A stretch of 64,000 nt of DNA from Nonomuraea jiangxiensis (GCF_900099965.1 NZ_FNDJ01000044.1:1-64000); one strand, 5' to 3'. Numbered from the stretch's first letter, positions 45,703-53,673 are shown. Notes: a model not told the origin generated them from the letters alone. A program made the numbers and translations.

Positions 45703-45743
45703 CCTGCCGCTTCGAGCGCGCGGTCACGGGCAGTGGCCGTCTC

Positions 45744-45965
45744 ATGAAGAAGCTCCTCAAGCTCGTGGTGGGCCGCTGGCTCGCCCGCACTCCGCTCGGC
45801 CTCGTCGCGCTGGCGCTCGGCTGGTACCTCGCCCGCCGTCGCAGGCGCCGCGAGGCCGAGCGCACCTGGTCAGCCGCGTCGGCCTCCCCTACCACGCCCG
45901 GCCCTGAAGGACGTCCTTCCAGAGCTGGATCACAGCAGCAGTACGCAGCCAAGGACTCTCGCTGA
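45744..45965 (+). CDS. small membrane protein, DUF6203-like (copy 1)
   Basis: 73 residues: MKKLLKLVVGRWLARTPLGL, one transmembrane helix (about 14-32) and a strongly basic stretch RRRRRREAE, then a polar tail. The sequence RWLARTPLGL recurs nearly unchanged in the protein at 48695, so the two are paralogs. The family is known only as short actinomycete membrane proteins; the function is unknown. The start follows 'cgtctcATG' without a strong ribosome binding site. Confidence 0.7.
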   Translation: MKKLLKLVVGRWLARTPLGLVALALGWYLARRRRRREAERTWSAASASPTTPGPEGRPSRAGSQQQYAAKDSR

Positions 45966-46026
45966 TTCTGTCCCCCGAGGCCCGCCGCGGCGCACAATTC
46001 GTACGAGGTTGGCAGGCAGTCGCCGT

Positions 46027-46146
46027 AGCCTCACCCTGGGCGGGGACTACCTGGGCGACATCGCCCTGCTGGCTCAGCCCGAGTTGTTTGGTCCAGTGGC
46101 CTTCGACCCGACCGTCTCCCGCCTGATCGGCCAGACCACACGATGA
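46027..46146 (+). mobile_element. relic of an IS1380-family transposase
   Basis: Forty codons encode SLTLGGDYLGDIALLAQPEL and FGPVAFDPTVSRLIGQTTR, ending in TGA at 46144-46146. This matches the conserved early part of IS1380-type transposases (GGDCLADIAxLRxQPxLFG, then PVASDPTVSRLI). Nothing of the catalytic DDE core or of terminal inverted repeats is present, so it is a small remnant. It marks past insertion activity beside the XRE/DUF397 locus. Confidence 0.7.
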
Positions 46147-46162
46147 CCACGAAAGATCAAGG

Positions 46163-46384
46163 CTAGCTGTCAAATTCGCCTTGCCGAACCCCTCCGGTGA
46201 AGGCAAGCCACTCAGCTTCAGTGAAAATGATCTTTGGGCCGTCCGGTTCTTTGGAGTGTCGGACTGCCACATGGCCGTCAACGAAGGCCACAGCAACGCA
46301 CTGACCATTGGTTCCGCTCAGGCTGCTGGTTCGCCACTGCGCGTGTGACAGATCAACGTCCTTGCTCTCCAAGTCGGACCTCAT
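46163..46384 (-). CDS. DUF397 family protein
   Basis: 73 residues. LSHAQWRTSSLSGTNGQCVA, then VAFVDGHVAVRHSKEPDGP and FTEAEWLAFTGGVRQGEFD is the complete DUF397 signature. These small proteins are nearly always encoded next to an XRE regulator with a DUF5753 domain and act as its partner or antagonist (WhiJ/AbaA-type pairs of Streptomyces development). The ATG overlaps the XRE stop codon by 4 bp, indicating translational coupling. Confidence 0.9.
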   Translation of the reverse strand: MRSDLESKDVDLSHAQWRTSSLSGTNGQCVAVAFVDGHVAVRHSKEPDGPKIIFTEAEWLAFTGGVRQGEFDS

Positions 46385-47232
46385 TTCATAGTCGAGAGCA
46401 CTTCGGCAATAAGATCACGTGTTGCATCAGGACTATGCGACATCGCACGAAGATGCTCGAATTCCAGGCTATATCGTGCTACATCCTCCTGGCTCTCCAG
46501 AAACAGGTCACCAGTGCTCGTTTCGATGTACACAATGTCGAGGTGATGTTCTTCCGGGAACTGAAGGATGGCGAACGAGCCACGCATGCCCGGGTGCGCG
46601 CCGGCCGAGAAGGGCACAACCTGCAAGGTGACGTTGGGATCTTTGCTGACGTCAAGCAGGTGTTGGAGCTGTGCGTGCATGACGCCAACACCGCCTACTT
46701 GCCTGTGTAGTGCGCCCTCGTCGATGATCGCCCAGATCGCCAGGGGCGGGTCTCGTCGCGCCTGGCGTCTCATGCGAGCGACGACCCGGTGTTCGACCTC
46801 ATTCTCGGGAAGGGTGGGCCCGGTCCCTACCGTGACAGCGCGCGCATACTCCTCCGTTTGGAGCATGCCAGGCAGGAACAACGATTCGTAGTTGAGTACG
46901 CGTTGCGCCTCTTCCTCGAATCCGATGTAGGTAGCGTACTGTTCGGGCAGCTCAGCAGCGGCTTGCCACCAACCTTGCTCATGTGCCGTCTTGAGCATCG
47001 CGAGAAGCTCGGCTTGGCGATCCTCGGCTACCCGATAAACACCCATCAACGCCCGGAGCGTGCGGACCTGGGGCCGAACCTGAGCCGTCTCGATCCTGTA
47101 GAGCGTAGCCCGGTTCATCTCGGTCATCTCGCCGACTTCTTCCCGAGACAGGCCGACGTTTTCCCGAAGCTGACGCAGTTCCCTTGCGAGCCGTCGCATG
47201 CGGACCGTTGGCGTTTGTGGCCGTGGAGGCAT
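46381..47232 (-). CDS. XRE family regulator with DUF5753 domain
   Basis: 283 residues. The N-terminal HTH_31 domain (RELRQLRENVGLSREEVGEM then TEMNRATLYRIETAQVRP, about 14-52) is followed by DUF5753 (about 95-275, YESLFLPGMLQTEEYARAV and AIIDEGALHRQVGGVGVMHA). It regulates development or secondary metabolism in related streptomycete systems with its DUF397 partner. The start is leaderless: TACTCT lies 7 nt before the ATG (minus strand, 47240-47245). A 15-bp palindrome sits 20 bp further upstream and may be its operator. Confidence 0.9.
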   Translation of the reverse strand: MPPRPQTPTVRMRRLARELRQLRENVGLSREEVGEMTEMNRATLYRIETAQVRPQVRTLRALMGVYRVAEDRQAELLAMLKTAHEQGWWQAAAELPEQYATYIGFEEEAQRVLNYESLFLPGMLQTEEYARAVTVGTGPTLPENEVEHRVVARMRRQARRDPPLAIWAIIDEGALHRQVGGVGVMHAQLQHLLDVSKDPNVTLQVVPFSAGAHPGMRGSFAILQFPEEHHLDIVYIETSTGDLFLESQEDVARYSLEFEHLRAMSHSPDATRDLIAEVLSTMK

Positions 47233-47267
47233 GCGGGCAAGAGTACCGAAAATCTATAACGGTGTAG

Positions 47268-47282
47268 ATGCAACGGTTGCAT
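47268..47282. promoter_or_regulatory. palindrome upstream of XRE gene
   Basis: ATGCAACGGTTGCAT, with perfect 6-bp arms, lies in the 153-bp divergent region between the XRE gene and the small gene at 47386, just upstream of the XRE -10 element. It is a candidate autoregulatory operator. Partial copies of TGCAT occur again within the next 30 bp. Confidence 0.5.
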
Positions 47283-47385
47283 ATTCGCCTGTGGCATGTG
47301 CATCCTTGCATCAGCAACCCGCAAGTCCTCCCCGATCAGGCGGGTATCTCAGTGCACAATCCCGATCAAGGGGATAGGAGCAGCC

Positions 47386-47646
47386 ATGCCGTTCCACGAC
47401 CACGATCTGCGACGACTCGCTCACTTGTCGCGACTGGAAAGAGCCCTGGTGCGCCAGGGGGAGCCGGTCATGTGGGACCTGGGATCCGCCAGGCTGATGG
47501 TAGGGGGTCCGTCCGAACAGGCGTCGGTTCGTGCCGCGTTGCTGGGAGGGCGATGGGTCTACACCTGGGACGGCTGGCCCTGGTGCCGGGTCGATGCGGT
47601 TGACGAGGGCGTGGCTCAACTACTGCTCCGGAAGGTGTCGTCGTGA
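47386..47646 (+). CDS. small protein of unknown function in RsbW-like operon
   Basis: 86 residues, no recognised family. The protein has an Arg-rich N-terminus (HDHDLRRLAHLSRLERALVR) and a Trp-rich core (GGRWVYTWDGWPWCRVDAVD). GGAG lies 5 nt before the ATG. The stop overlaps the start of the next gene (GTGA at 47643-47646), so it is co-translated with the ATP-binding protein and may be its substrate or modulator. Proteins of this size and layout are often found with anti-sigma-like ATPases near XRE/DUF397 pairs. Confidence 0.75.
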   Translation: MPFHDHDLRRLAHLSRLERALVRQGEPVMWDLGSARLMVGGPSEQASVRAALLGGRWVYTWDGWPWCRVDAVDEGVAQLLLRKVSS

Positions 47647-48116
47647 GTGGGCGGCGGCTTCTGGCCGAACTGCTGGCGCCCGGGGTAGAGGCTTCGGTTC
47701 CGCTGCTGCGGCACTGCGTCGGGCGGATCCTGGCGGCCGCGGGGCATCGGTACGTAGACGATGTACAGCTGGTGGTCAGCGAACTGGCCAGTAACGCGGT
47801 GACGCACACGCGATCGGGGCGGCCGGGCGGGTGCGTGATCGTGGAGGTGTCGGCGATCGGTGACACGCTGACGCGCATCGAGGTGGTCGACGAGGGCTCG
47901 TGCTCCGTGCCGCGTCCCCGCGAGGCTCGTGATAGCGACTGCGATGGACGGGGTCTAAGGCTGGTCGAGGCGATGTCGGTGCGGTGGGGAGTAAGCCAAG
48001 GGCCGGTCGGCGGAACGGTGGTCTGGGCAGAGGTGGTTACCGCCGTACCAGAAGACCCTCAGGACACGGGAGCGGGCGACGTGCCCAGTGAGACAGCCAG
48101 CGTGGTGGAGATGTGA
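47643..48116 (+). CDS. RsbW-like ATP-binding protein (HATPase_c_2)
   Basis: 157 residues. GHKL-type ATPase as in anti-sigma factors SpoIIAB/RsbW: the N box VDDVQLVVSELASNAVTHTR, the G1 box IEVVDEGSCSVPRP and the G2 box CDGRGLRLVEAMSVRWGVSQ, then GTVVWAEV. These actinomycete proteins usually phosphorylate anti-anti-sigma factors or bind regulators linked to XRE proteins. It is intact, unlike the frameshifted homologue at 25062-25480. The GTG start is coupled to the preceding gene. Confidence 0.87.
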   Translation: MSGRRLLAELLAPGVEASVPLLRHCVGRILAAAGHRYVDDVQLVVSELASNAVTHTRSGRPGGCVIVEVSAIGDTLTRIEVVDEGSCSVPRPREARDSDCDGRGLRLVEAMSVRWGVSQGPVGGTVVWAEVVTAVPEDPQDTGAGDVPSETASVVEM

Positions 48117-48156
48117 TGACCTCTACGGCCACTTGGGGCCGTTGGGGTGGAGTCGG

Positions 48157-48312
48157 ATGGACAGACCGCCTATCTGCGCCGACCCTCGCCCGAGTCCGCC
48201 GACATCGCATTGTGAGCGGTTGGAATGGAGTCTTCCGGTTCGGCATGGGGATGTCTTGAGTTGGACGTGTTCTTGCCTGCGGGTCTCCTACGAGTTGCGG
48301 CAGGCCGGATAA
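48157..48312 (+). CDS. short Cys-containing protein (uncertain)
   Basis: 51 codons from the ATG at 48157 (GGAG 5 nt upstream): a motif ICADPRPSPPTSHCERLEWS, then SCLRVSYELRQAG at the end. The composition and the C-terminal CSCLRVSYEL resemble short conserved hypothetical proteins in actinomycetes. The frame is also open upstream to 48088 across the end of the preceding gene. No family could be assigned; it may be non-coding. Confidence 0.4.
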   Translation: MDRPPICADPRPSPPTSHCERLEWSLPVRHGDVLSWTCSCLRVSYELRQAG

Positions 48313-48396
48313 ACGTTTGCCTGACGTCGGATGATGGCCCGTTATGAATCGCCAGTTCCCGGCTGGAGCTAACCGTCCGCACGGTGATGGGCGGCT

Positions 48397-48666
48397 TCAG
48401 AACAAAGGCTCGTCGGCGTAAGCCTCGGCGACCGGTACCGGTTCCGCGTAAGCAGCGGCAAGGGCATGCAGGGCCTTCTCCAGACTGTCGATTGCTCCCG
48501 CCGTCGCGTCGTCGGCCCCCTCGCCCTGCTCCCAACGCTGCCGCAGACGCTCGTACTGAAGGAGGATCCGCTCCTTCGCGGCGATGTCCGCCAGGACGCG
48601 GCCTGGAGAGTGCCGCGCAATGTGCGCTGCGGCCCCGACGCCCACCAGTGTGTCCTGGACCACCAT
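48397..48666 (-). CDS. DUF6221-like protein, apparently N-terminally short
   Basis: 89 residues from the ATG at 48666 (ATG 48696 would give 99). HIARHSPGRVLADIAAKERI followed by a spacer and LHALAAAYAEP matches the C-terminal two-thirds of DUF6221 proteins. In those, the order is HIARHDPARVL, ...AK, ...LALPYADHP. The usual N-terminal segment (about 30 residues) has no counterpart, so the gene may be truncated. If the longer start is used it overlaps the divergent DUF6203-like gene start head-on. Confidence 0.5.
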   Translation of the reverse strand: MVVQDTLVGVGAAAHIARHSPGRVLADIAAKERILLQYERLRQRWEQGEGADDATAGAIDSLEKALHALAAAYAEPVPVAEAYADEPLF

Positions 48667-48694
48667 GTGCTCATGGGCAGTGGTGGTGGCCGCC

Positions 48695-48847
48695 ATGGAG
48701 AAGTTCCTCAAGTTCGTGATGGCACGCTGGTTGGCCCGCACTCCGCTCGGCCTGATCGTGCTGGGGATCGGCTGGTTCCTGACCCGCCGACGTGGGCGGC
48801 AGAGAGCCCAGCGCGACCAGGCCGAGCGAACGGGCCGACGACGATGA
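48695..48847 (+). CDS. small membrane protein, DUF6203-like (copy 2)
   Basis: 50 residues: MEKFLKFVMARWLARTPLGL, one transmembrane helix (about 14-31) and a basic tail RRRGRQRAQRDQAERTGRRR. It is a paralog of the protein at 45744, sharing ARWLARTPLGL and the helix-then-Arg layout. The two copies bracket the XRE/DUF397/ATPase segment, suggesting local duplication. There is no clear ribosome binding site; the start overlaps the possible start of the divergent DUF6221-like gene. Confidence 0.65.
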   Translation: MEKFLKFVMARWLARTPLGLIVLGIGWFLTRRRGRQRAQRDQAERTGRRR

Positions 48848-48875
48848 CCGCGAAGCGCCGTTACAGGCATTCCTG

Positions 48876-49316
48876 ATGGCGTTATCCATGCCACCTGCGG
48901 ATCGGTGCCCCTTTTGCGACTACCTCGCCGGCCTGCACCCCGTCACCGTCCTGGAGCAGGGGGAGCAGGTCGCCATCCTGGTCACCCGTGAGCAGCGTGG
49001 GCAGGGGCACGTGCTGGTGATCCCGATTGCTCACCGCCCGACGGTCATAGACGTGGCCCCGGCTGAGGAGCAGCAGTTGATGAACGCCGTGCGGCGGGCG
49101 GCCCGGGCCATCGCAGCCGTCTACGACCCCGGCGGCATCGCCGTCTGGCAGAACAACGGGGTGCCCGCGCACCAGACCGTCCCCCATGTTCACTTCCATG
49201 TCGCCGGCACTCTGCCCGAAGGCGGCACGCGGTCGGGTGAGGTCCCTCGTCTCGACCATCGACGGGATCGCCAAGCGTCTCAGCCCTCATCTCTGAGCGG
49301 GCCCGCCTGGGGATGA
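48876..49316 (+). CDS. HIT family hydrolase, frameshifted C-terminus
   Basis: 146 residues. The N-terminal CPFCDYLAGLHPV (CxxC) and the histidine triad HVHFHVAGT mark a HIT nucleotide hydrolase. After EVPRL the reading frame gives an unusual Ser/Arg tail. The expected ending, STIDGIAKRLSPHL followed by TGA at 49294-49296, lies in another frame, so one base is missing near 49250. The catalytic part is complete, so activity may survive. It sits 65 bp from the convergent helicase. HIT proteins are sometimes encoded beside DUF3427-type helicases. Confidence 0.75.
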   Translation: MALSMPPADRCPFCDYLAGLHPVTVLEQGEQVAILVTREQRGQGHVLVIPIAHRPTVIDVAPAEEQQLMNAVRRAARAIAAVYDPGGIAVWQNNGVPAHQTVPHVHFHVAGTLPEGGTRSGEVPRLDHRRDRQASQPSSLSGPAWG

Positions 49317-49381
49317 AACCCACCAGGCCCAGCCCAGCCCCACCCTGGCCGAGATGACCCGCAAGATCGCCGAAGCGCCGC

Positions 49382-52300
49382 TTATCCGGCAATCGCTGCG
49401 CGGCGGAACAAGTCTGCAGGCATTTCCTCATCGAGCCGCCAGGTGATGCCCATCGGCCGCTCGCCGCGGTGCTGGACGTAGCGGACCATGCCGTGGAAGA
49501 CGAATGCCTCGGGGTGGCCGAGCTCGTTCTCCTTGCGCTCGCGGGTGAACAGCAGCACGTGGCTGCCTTCCGCCACATGATTCTGGTAGCGGCGACCAGT
49601 GGCCGAGGTAGCGCTGGTCCGGTTCTGGGATTCCCAGTGGAACAGGCGCGAGGTCAGGGCGTAGTCGCGGTACATCGTCTGCGGTGAGAATTCCTTCTCG
49701 TTCTTCTGTAGGGTGACGAAGAGCGCGTCGCACTGGGCCGCGGGGCTCCAGGCCACCCCTTCGCGCATGGTGGAGGGCACCTGGCCACCCAGCGAGGCCC
49801 AGCCGATCGCGGCGAGCACCTCGTCGGTGGAGTAGCGGGCGTTGACCGCCAGCGGTACGCCATCCAGCTCCACCGGCTTGGCCACATACCGTGGCCGGTC
49901 GACACCATAAGCGAGCACTTGCCTGATCTCATCGCACAGCGGTGTCTCGCCGCGGAGTCGGTCCAGCGCCTCGTCATAGGAGGGGAACGCGCCCCCGTCA
50001 CGCCAGAACGAGAAGAACAGCATCCGGGCGAAGGCCTGATCGGCTGGGGACAGCGACGCGTAGCGGGGGCCATCCGGCTGCAGCAGTCGAGCGTAGGCTT
50101 CGCCCCGGGTTCGGTCGTCCACGTGCAGCAACGCGCGGACGCGTCGCCCCAGTTCCTCCTCCAGTGCCGAGCGTTCCCCGGACAAGAGTCCGGTACGGCG
50201 CAGCAGCGAGGTCCAATAGCGACGATTGCGGTACAGGTCGCTGACGTCGCGGCCGCTCTCCTCCAGATATCTGATGAGCGACAGCTCCGCCAGAGAGCGG
50301 ATCTCCTGCGACAGCATGTTTACCGTCGCCCCGAGCTGGACCTTGAGATCGGCCAGCAGCCGCTCCTTGGTCACCCGATCCAGCACGATCTGGCTCCCCG
50401 ACGGCAGCAGCGGGAAGTCGTCCTTGGCCTGCTTGTCCAGCCGCCCTCGGGAAAACCCGGTCAGCGCCTGGAACCGGTTGGCAAACCGGTACTCCTTACG
50501 GTGCTGCCCAACAAAGTCGAGCACGGTCAGCACATCCTTGTCCGGCGTACGGCGGAGCCCGCGCCCAAGCTGCTGCAGGAAGACCGTGGCGCTCTCGGTG
50601 GGCCGCAGCATGAGCAGGGTGTCGACGTCGGGCACGTCCAGACCCTCGTTGAACAGGTCCACCGCGAACAGGAACCTGATCTCCCCCTCCGCGAGCGCTC
50701 GAAGCGCCGCCTTCCGGGTGCCGTCTTCTGTCGCTCCATCCACCGCCAACGAAGGCAGCCCTTGCTTGGTGAAGAACTCGGCCATGTAGTGCGCATGCCG
50801 TACCGAGACGCAGAAGCCCAACCCGCGCACCGTCCCCAGGTTGCTCACCTTGTCGCGCACCGCGTTGAACACCAGCCGGGCACGGGCGTCGTCGCCGGTG
50901 AAGACGTTGTCGAGAGCGGAAACCTCGTAGGAGCCGCGCGTCCACTTCACCCCGGACAGGTCGGTCCCGTCGTTGATCCCAAAGTAGTGGAACGGACACA
51001 GCAGATCAGCATCCAGCGCATCCCACAGCCGCAGCTCGGAGGCGATCCGCCGGTCGAAGAATTCGTCCTGCACCCACGTACCATCCGACCGCTCCGGCGT
51101 CGCGGTAAGACCGAGCAGCTCTTTCGGCTTCAGATGGTTGATGATCTGCCGATAGGTCGGAGCCGCGGCATGGTGGAACTCATCGATCACCACGACATCG
51201 AAGTGCCCGGGCTCGAACTCCAGGATCCGGCGGGTCAGCGACTGCACGCTGGCGAACACATGCCGCCAGTGCCGCGACTTCTCCTCCCCCACATGCAGCT
51301 CACCGAAGTCCGGTACGGCCAGCACCTGCCGATACGTGCGCATCGCCTGAGCCAGGATCTCCCGCCGATGCGCCACGAACAGCAACGACGGCTGCCGGCC
51401 CAGCCGCTGCTGCAGGTTGCGGTAGTCGAACGCGGCTACCACGGTCTTGCCCGTGCCGGTCGCGGCAACCAGCAGGTTGCGATGCCGGTCATGGATGGTG
51501 CGCTCCCGGTCGAGGTCGGCCAGCATCTCGCGCTGGTGGTCGAAGGGATGCGGCACCAGTTCGGGGATGTCGAACAACTGCTTGCCCGCCTGGGAACGGG
51601 CCAGCGCCTCATCCAGGCGATCGGCATCGGTCGCCGGGTCGTACGGCTCGAACTGGGACCGGTTCCAGTAGGAGTCGAAGGTCGCCTCGAACTTGTCCAG
51701 CAGCCGAGCAGTGGTCACCGACGACAGTCGAACGTTCCACTCCAGCCCGTCCAGCAGCGCGGCGCGGGAAAGGTTGGAGCTGCCGACATAGGCGGTGTCG
51801 AAGCCAGTGTGGCGGCGCAGCAACCATGCCTTGGCGTGCAGTCGGGTGGAGTTGCGCTCATAACTGATCTTCACCTCGGCACCGAAATCGTTGACCAGGC
51901 GGTCCAGCGCCCGCCGTTCGGTCGCCCCCATGTAGGTCGTCGTGATTACCCGCAGCGGCACATCCCGACGCCGCAGCTCGGCCAGCGGCTTCTCCAGAAT
52001 GCGTAGTCCCGACCACTTCACGAACGCGCACAGCAAATCCACGCGGTCGGCACTCGCCAGCTCGGCCGCTAGTTCGTGCGCCAGGTTCGGGTCCTCACGG
52101 GCGTTGGTTAGCAGAGCCGCTTCCGACAACGAAGTCATTGGCCGACGCGGAGCAGCCGCCCCCGGAACGTCCTTCACAATCGACAGGAGCTGATTCGGCC
52201 CTTCCGCGATCGCCTCCGGCTCGGTGAGCTGCGCCAGCAACCGGTTGGCCAGTGCTACCTGCCGGTCAGGGTGCCCCTTTAGCTCAGCGAAGGCCCGCGC

Positions 52301-52462
52301 TGCCGTTTCGCCGACGAAACGGCCCAGCAGATGAGCAACCTCCTCGACGTCGATCTTCGACACCTCGACCAGATGGCCGGCTTGCTGCCAAGCGTTGATC
52401 TTCGCGTCGAGCGTGCCGGTAAGTAGGGAGTCGTAGAGACCCGGGATTGGAGCGTTGGTCAT
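49382..52462 (-). CDS. PLD nuclease - SF2 helicase - DUF3427 protein
   Basis: 1026 residues. Order: an N-terminal region, a phospholipase-D-type nuclease domain (about 120-265; catalytic HxK in RLHAKAWLL, H209/K211, and GSSNLS), an SF2 DEAD-like helicase (about 300-690; Walker A ATGTGKT ending at 341, DEFH at 427-430, TATPER, motif VI QQLGRGLRRT) and a C-terminal DUF3427-like region of about 330 residues. Such proteins occur in restriction-like and DNA-repair/defence loci. GAGGG lies 6 nt before the ATG. It is divergent from a Vsr endonuclease gene, with 122 bp between the starts. No methyltransferase is present. Confidence 0.9.
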   Translation of the reverse strand: MTNAPIPGLYDSLLTGTLDAKINAWQQAGHLVEVSKIDVEEVAHLLGRFVGETAARAFAELKGHPDRQVALANRLLAQLTEPEAIAEGPNQLLSIVKDVPGAAAPRRPMTSLSEAALLTNAREDPNLAHELAAELASADRVDLLCAFVKWSGLRILEKPLAELRRRDVPLRVITTTYMGATERRALDRLVNDFGAEVKISYERNSTRLHAKAWLLRRHTGFDTAYVGSSNLSRAALLDGLEWNVRLSSVTTARLLDKFEATFDSYWNRSQFEPYDPATDADRLDEALARSQAGKQLFDIPELVPHPFDHQREMLADLDRERTIHDRHRNLLVAATGTGKTVVAAFDYRNLQQRLGRQPSLLFVAHRREILAQAMRTYRQVLAVPDFGELHVGEEKSRHWRHVFASVQSLTRRILEFEPGHFDVVVIDEFHHAAAPTYRQIINHLKPKELLGLTATPERSDGTWVQDEFFDRRIASELRLWDALDADLLCPFHYFGINDGTDLSGVKWTRGSYEVSALDNVFTGDDARARLVFNAVRDKVSNLGTVRGLGFCVSVRHAHYMAEFFTKQGLPSLAVDGATEDGTRKAALRALAEGEIRFLFAVDLFNEGLDVPDVDTLLMLRPTESATVFLQQLGRGLRRTPDKDVLTVLDFVGQHRKEYRFANRFQALTGFSRGRLDKQAKDDFPLLPSGSQIVLDRVTKERLLADLKVQLGATVNMLSQEIRSLAELSLIRYLEESGRDVSDLYRNRRYWTSLLRRTGLLSGERSALEEELGRRVRALLHVDDRTRGEAYARLLQPDGPRYASLSPADQAFARMLFFSFWRDGGAFPSYDEALDRLRGETPLCDEIRQVLAYGVDRPRYVAKPVELDGVPLAVNARYSTDEVLAAIGWASLGGQVPSTMREGVAWSPAAQCDALFVTLQKNEKEFSPQTMYRDYALTSRLFHWESQNRTSATSATGRRYQNHVAEGSHVLLFTRERKENELGHPEAFVFHGMVRYVQHRGERPMGITWRLDEEMPADLFRRAAIAG

Positions 52463-52584
52463 GTCATGCCCTCAGAGACATAGGAAGATCACATATCTAG
52501 CTGATGCCGCCCAGGACGGCAAGGGATTTCCATACGTCCTCGTCCGCGATGGCGGGCCGCTGGCGATGCTCTATATCGTTGTAC

Positions 52585-53073
52585 GTGCCTCAGGCGACTC
52601 AAGATCTGATTTCGGAGTTTGCGATCTCGATACTGTATGTCGAAAGGCCGACTAGCGCGTCCAGCGAGGGCGTCCGCAAGAGCATGAAGGCCAACAAAGG
52701 TCGAGACACCAAGCCTGAGCTGGCACTTCGGCGTGCGGTTCATGCCCTGGGGCTCAGGTATCGCGTCTCCATCCGCCCCTCGCCGAGCGTTCGCCGTACC
52801 GCTGACCTGGTCTTCACCAAGACTAAGGTTGCGGTCTTCCTGGATGGCTGCTTCTGGCACGGCTGTCCTGCGCACCACACCAAAGCCGCGACGAACGCGG
52901 ATTACTGGGCGGAGAAGGTGCTGAAGAACCGGGCCAGGGATGGTGAGACGGACCGGCTGCTCAGTGAGGCCGGTTGGACGGTGATCCGTATTTGGGAGCA
53001 CGAGGACCCCGCCTCGTCGGCGGCCGGAATCGCCGACGAGCTCAAGGCCATCCGTTCCAGAGCGCACGGTTAG
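52585..53073 (+). CDS. vsr: very short patch repair (Vsr) endonuclease
   Basis: 162 residues from the GTG at 52585; the conserved domain starts about residue 30 (RKSMKANKGRDTKPELALRR). Seen: TADLVFTKTKVAVFLDGCFW with the catalytic Asp, FWHGCPAHHTKA with the active-site His, and GWTVIRIWEHED. Vsr nicks 5' of T:G mismatches created by deamination of 5-methylcytosine and is normally encoded beside a Dcm-type methyltransferase. None occurs within 48-56 kb. The start is uncertain: CTATAT lies 8 nt before this GTG, and the frame stays open to 52504. It is divergent from the PLD-helicase gene. Confidence 0.87.
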   Translation: MPQATQDLISEFAISILYVERPTSASSEGVRKSMKANKGRDTKPELALRRAVHALGLRYRVSIRPSPSVRRTADLVFTKTKVAVFLDGCFWHGCPAHHTKAATNADYWAEKVLKNRARDGETDRLLSEAGWTVIRIWEHEDPASSAAGIADELKAIRSRAHG

Positions 53074-53156
53074 GGCCGTTGTTCGGGCTTCGAGGAGAGG
53101 TTCAGCGTTTCCGTTCCTCGGGAGGTACGGCGCCTTACTCGCCCCATCCAGGTCGG

Positions 53157-53588
53157 CTACGACATTTCGTTCAGTAGGGCGGTCGCCGAGCGGTGGATCT
53201 TTGCCAGTGCGCTGAGGAGGTGTTCGCGTTCGGTTTCGCTGAGGTCGGCGGTGATTTGGTCTTCGAGGTGCCGCCGTTCCTCCTCGATGGGTGCTTGCAG
53301 GGCGCGTCCCGTGTCGGTGAGCCACAGGCGGACCAGGCGGTTGTCGCGGTCGTCGCGGCGGCGGGTGAGCAGGCCGGCCGCGGCCATCCGGGTGGCCGCT
53401 TTGACCACGTTGGGGGTGGTGACGTTGAGTGCGGCGGCGACCTCGCCCGGGGTGCTGCCGTCCTGCCGCCACAGCACCGCGAGCAGGTGGTCCTGTCCCA
53501 GGTGCAGCCCGTGGCGCCGCACGGCCGCCTCGGCCGCCGCGCGCAGCGCCTTCGACGCCTTGCTGTGCAGGTCCAGGAACTCGGGCAC
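53157..53588 (-). CDS. MarR family transcriptional regulator
   Basis: 143 residues. Winged helix: LLAVLWRQDGSTPGEVAAAL, NVTTPNVVKAATRMAAAGLL (recognition helix) and TRRRDDRDNRLVRLWLTDTG (wing). The GTG start at 53588 has GGAGG 8 nt upstream. It is divergent from the NmrA-like gene at 53674 across an 85-bp region containing a perfect 16-bp inverted repeat, so it most likely represses both. The ligand is unknown, possibly a reactive electrophile given the reductase-like target. Confidence 0.88.
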   Translation of the reverse strand: MPEFLDLHSKASKALRAAAEAAVRRHGLHLGQDHLLAVLWRQDGSTPGEVAAALNVTTPNVVKAATRMAAAGLLTRRRDDRDNRLVRLWLTDTGRALQAPIEEERRHLEDQITADLSETEREHLLSALAKIHRSATALLNEMS

Positions 53589-53614
53589 GTCGGGGCCTCC
53601 ACGATTGACAGCAG

Positions 53615-53661
53615 ATCGTGTACCGGTTAACGTTTCGCTCGATCATTAACCGGTACACGAT
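53615..53661. promoter_or_regulatory. 16-bp inverted repeat, MarR operator candidate
   Basis: ATCGTGTACCGGTTAA (53615-53630) and TTAACCGGTACACGAT (53646-53661) are perfect inverse copies separated by 15 bp in the divergent promoter region. Each arm is itself an imperfect palindrome around ACCGGT, so two MarR dimers could bind with centres 27 bp apart. Confidence 0.75.
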
Positions 53662-53673
53662 TTTGGGGTTCTC

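Noticed and set aside
48088..48156. Longer start for the small Cys-containing protein
   Set aside because: Residues before 48157 overlap the end of the RsbW-like gene in another frame and lack any ribosome binding site, so the internal ATG with GGAG is preferred.
45744..53073. Prophage or integrative element as the origin of the island
   Set aside because: No integrase, phage structural genes, tRNA attachment site or long flanking direct repeats were seen. Only the IS1380 relic indicates mobility.
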